Assembly (NCBI RefSeq): GCF_004342225.1
Contig: NZ_SMAR01000002.1
Span: 124,001 to 188,000, forward strand
Length of the DNA stretch: 64,000 nucleotides
Direction: 5' to 3'
From: Martelella mediterranea
GTDB taxonomy: Bacteria > Pseudomonadota > Alphaproteobacteria > Rhizobiales > Rhizobiaceae
This document shows, one piece after another, positions 62,672-64,000 of the stretch. The stretch's first letter is position 1. Each line of letters starts with the position of its first letter. Position numbers and translations under genes: made by a program. The notes under the pieces are model-generated. The model had not been told where the DNA came from. It searched no databases and saw only the letters and a list, made by a program, of their open reading frames with translations.

Positions 62672-62875
62672 ATGTCCGTTCTTGAGAAAACCCGGCCCGC
62701 TGATGCGCAGATCACGCTTACCGATGAAGAACGTCAGCCCTGCGAAATCTGGACCCGTGTGATGGGTTATCACCGTCCGGTTTCGTCTTTCAACCGAGGT
62801 AAGAAGGGTGAGTTTGCCGAGCGTCTTTATTTCAAGGAGGCGTCTAATGACGCAGAAACAGGTCAGCGCCGCTGA
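62672..62875 (+). CDS. Separate glycyl-radical domain of class III ribonucleotide reductase
   Basis: A 67-residue protein with RVMGYHRPVSSFN (residues 29-41; Gly32 is the expected radical site), then GKKGEFAERLYFKE. This is the C-terminal loop of NrdD, here with its own start, AAAGGAA ribosome site and a roughly 28-residue N-terminal extension. An in-frame TAG lies at 62651 and the frame differs from nrdD, so it is not a read-through. It starts 23 nt after the nrdD stop and overlaps nrdG by 29 bp, forming a coupled three-gene unit. By function it resembles a permanent version of the GrcA spare part of pyruvate formate-lyase. A frameshift in an ancestral fused gene is the alternative origin. 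Confidence 0.85.
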   Translation: MSVLEKTRPADAQITLTDEERQPCEIWTRVMGYHRPVSSFNRGKKGEFAERLYFKEASNDAETGQRR

Positions 62876-63509
62876 CCTGAGGGTTGGCGGTTTCGAACCG
62901 TTCTCGCTATGCGACTGGCCTGGCAAGATCGTCGCCACGGTATTCTGTCAGGGATGCCCATGGCGATGCCCCTATTGCCATAACCCTGCGCTTTGCGAGG
63001 CCGATGCAGAAACGGATTTCGATTTTTCCGAGATTCTCGATTTTCTCAAAAACCGTCGCGGGCTTCTGGATGGCGTTGTCTTTTCCGGCGGCGAGCCGAC
63101 ACTGCAAAAAGCCCTGCGTCCGGCCATTGAGGCCGTGCGCAGCATGGGCTTTCAGATTGGGCTTCACTCTGCCGGACCATATCCCGAGCAACTGAATGCG
63201 GTTCTGCCACTGATCGACTGGATCGGTCTCGACTTCAAGGCGCCCTTTGGTGCCTATGACCGGATGACAGCCACACCAAAAAGCGGAAAACGCGCCTTTG
63301 CCAGCCTGCGCCATGTGCTTGCAAGCGGTGTTGCGCATGAAATCAGGACAACGGTGCATCAGGATCTGATGAGTGAAATGGAACTGGGCCTTCTGAAAAA
63401 TGAACTGACGGCGCTTGGGGCTGGGCCGCCGGTCATTCAGAATTTTCGCGAAACCGGTGTAGACCGGCAACGCCTGGATGCCGCTCTTAAAGAACGCAAC
63501 ACTGGTTAG
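62847..63509 (+). CDS. nrdG: Anaerobic ribonucleotide reductase activating enzyme (radical SAM)
   Basis: The 220-residue radical SAM activase has the cluster motif CPWRCPYCHNP (C-x3-C-x2-C), the SAM-binding FSGGEPTLQ and LDFKAP segments. It installs the glycyl radical on NrdD, here presumably on Gly32 of the separate 67-residue protein. The ATG at 62847 has AAGGAGG just upstream, inside the previous gene. It is slightly longer than E. coli NrdG (154) and of the longer NrdG type of other proteobacteria. It converges on the permease gene with a 13-bp gap. Confidence 0.93.
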   Translation: MTQKQVSAADLRVGGFEPFSLCDWPGKIVATVFCQGCPWRCPYCHNPALCEADAETDFDFSEILDFLKNRRGLLDGVVFSGGEPTLQKALRPAIEAVRSMGFQIGLHSAGPYPEQLNAVLPLIDWIGLDFKAPFGAYDRMTATPKSGKRAFASLRHVLASGVAHEIRTTVHQDLMSEMELGLLKNELTALGAGPPVIQNFRETGVDRQRLDAALKERNTG

Positions 63510-63522
63510 GCGGCTTTTGCAC

Positions 63523-64000
63523 TCAGCCCTGCGGCTGAAGGCGGCCGGTTTTGCGCGCCACCGCACGCTCCAGCATGACAAACGCATCATGGATCAAAAG
63601 CGCCAGAACGCCCACCACCAGCCCGCCTTGAAGCACGAAGGCCGTGTTGTTGGACAATAACCCGGCAATAATGACCTCGCCCAGCGTTTTCGCAGCCACC
63701 GTGGAGCCGATAGTGGCTGTTGCCAGCGATATGACAACAGACAGTCTGACGCCGGCAAGAATGACGGGGAAGGCGAGGGGAAATTCAACCTGAACCAGCT
63801 TTTGCGCCTCGGTCATACCGGCACCCCGCGCCGCTTCGGAGACATTACCCGGCAGATTTGTGAGACCGGTCAGAGCGTTTTCGAAGATCGGCAGAAGGCC
63901 ATAAAGAAACAGCGCGATCAGGGTCGGGATTGGTCCGAAGCCAAACACCGGTACTGCCAGAGCCAGAACCGCGACAGGCGGAAAGGTCTGCCCGATATTG
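63523..64000 (-). CDS. OpuBB/ProW-like osmolyte ABC permease, 5' part beyond window
   Basis: The C-terminal 158 codons of a permease are present; the frame is open to the right edge (NIGQTFPPVAVLALAVPVFG), so the start is outside. The motif AARGAGMTEAQKLVQVEFPL is the EAA coupling loop, and IGSTVAAKTLGEVIIAGL is typical of the OpuBB/OpuCB/YehW branch. It would import glycine betaine, choline or a similar osmolyte with an ATPase and binding protein that should lie to the right. The C-terminus RKTGRLQPQG is short. Confidence 0.87.
   Translation of the reverse strand, partial: NIGQTFPPVAVLALAVPVFGFGPIPTLIALFLYGLLPIFENALTGLTNLPGNVSEAARGAGMTEAQKLVQVEFPLAFPVILAGVRLSVVISLATATIGSTVAAKTLGEVIIAGLLSNNTAFVLQGGLVVGVLALLIHDAFVMLERAVARKTGRLQPQG

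Noticed and set aside
62640-62680. Treating the nrdD break as a simple sequencing error
   Set aside because: The small gene has its own ribosome site, an upstream in-frame stop at 62651 and a 28-residue extension, and nrdD ends in a plausible CVEC terminus; one inserted or deleted base would not clearly rebuild a normal fused protein. I keep it as the alternative to test.
1-64000. tRNA, rRNA, CRISPR arrays, insertion sequences, prophage
   Set aside because: I looked for these and saw no supporting sequence; the only repeats are the short two-hairpin elements.

Overview
The window looks like chromosomal DNA of an alphaproteobacterium, most likely a member of the Hyphomicrobiales (Rhizobiales). 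I base this on gene content and order: betICBA with choline-O-sulfatase beside choXWV, a SmoCEFGK-type polyol transporter with MtlK, a CysNC fusion, a DUF1127 small protein, a GbpR-like LysR regulator with a galactose dehydrogenase, and two-hairpin intergenic repeats that resemble RIME/Bru-RS elements of rhizobia and Brucellaceae. By eye G+C is in the mid-50s percent. I cannot name the genus. I saw no rRNA, tRNA, CRISPR, transposase or phage genes.

Layout. 1-5.9 kb: hydantoinase/oxoprolinase pair hyuAB (hyuB runs off the left edge), a BCCT compatible-solute carrier and a universal stress protein. 6.1-16.8 kb: GDP-L-fucose synthesis (gmd, fcl), a fused ABC exporter, a GH2 beta-mannosidase and the sulfate-activation operon cysD-cysNC-cysQ. 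17.1-20.2 kb (plus strand): a Tat-exported DsbA-like oxidoreductase, adenine deaminase and a DUF1127 protein. 20.5-31.5 kb: an L-arabinose regulon made of a ytfQRT-yjfF-type ABC importer followed by araBAD, with a divergent LysR regulator and a D-galactose/L-arabinose 1-dehydrogenase. 31.5-33.8 kb: a surface lipoprotein resembling one lobe of TbpB, paired with a Slam-type outer-membrane translocator. 34.0-45.1 kb: a DeoR regulator and an eight-gene polyol operon (smoEFGK, mtlK, HAD phosphatase, FGGY kinase, divergent SAH-hydrolase-like protein) controlled by SmoC. 45.3-46.2 kb: an SDR epimerase/dehydratase. 46.4-54.9 kb: betICBA and choXWV around a perfect 20-bp palindrome that is the likely BetI operator. 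55.0-60.2 kb: an SDR, a WavE-like protein and a tightly overlapping five-gene cassette (two nucleotidyltransferases, GDPD-like, HAD, cupin). 60.6-63.5 kb: class III ribonucleotide reductase nrdD and nrdG with a separate small gene between them. 63.5 kb to the right edge: an OpuBB/ProW-like permease cut by the edge.

How it fits together: a heterotroph that scavenges plant-type sugars and polyols, imports choline and choline-O-sulfate and oxidises them to glycine betaine, builds fucose-containing surface glycan, and can make deoxynucleotides without oxygen.

Most interesting points: (1) the glycyl-radical domain of NrdD is encoded by its own 67-codon gene between nrdD and nrdG; (2) a Slam/TbpB-like lipoprotein pair in an alphaproteobacterium with no receptor gene beside it; (3) an SAH-hydrolase paralogue with a remodelled active site inside a polyol operon; (4) the overlapping nucleotidyltransferase/GDPD/HAD/cupin cassette; (5) a dispersed two-hairpin repeat family, one copy of which contains the choV stop codon; (6) three importer operons that all carry a strong hairpin just after the binding-protein gene.
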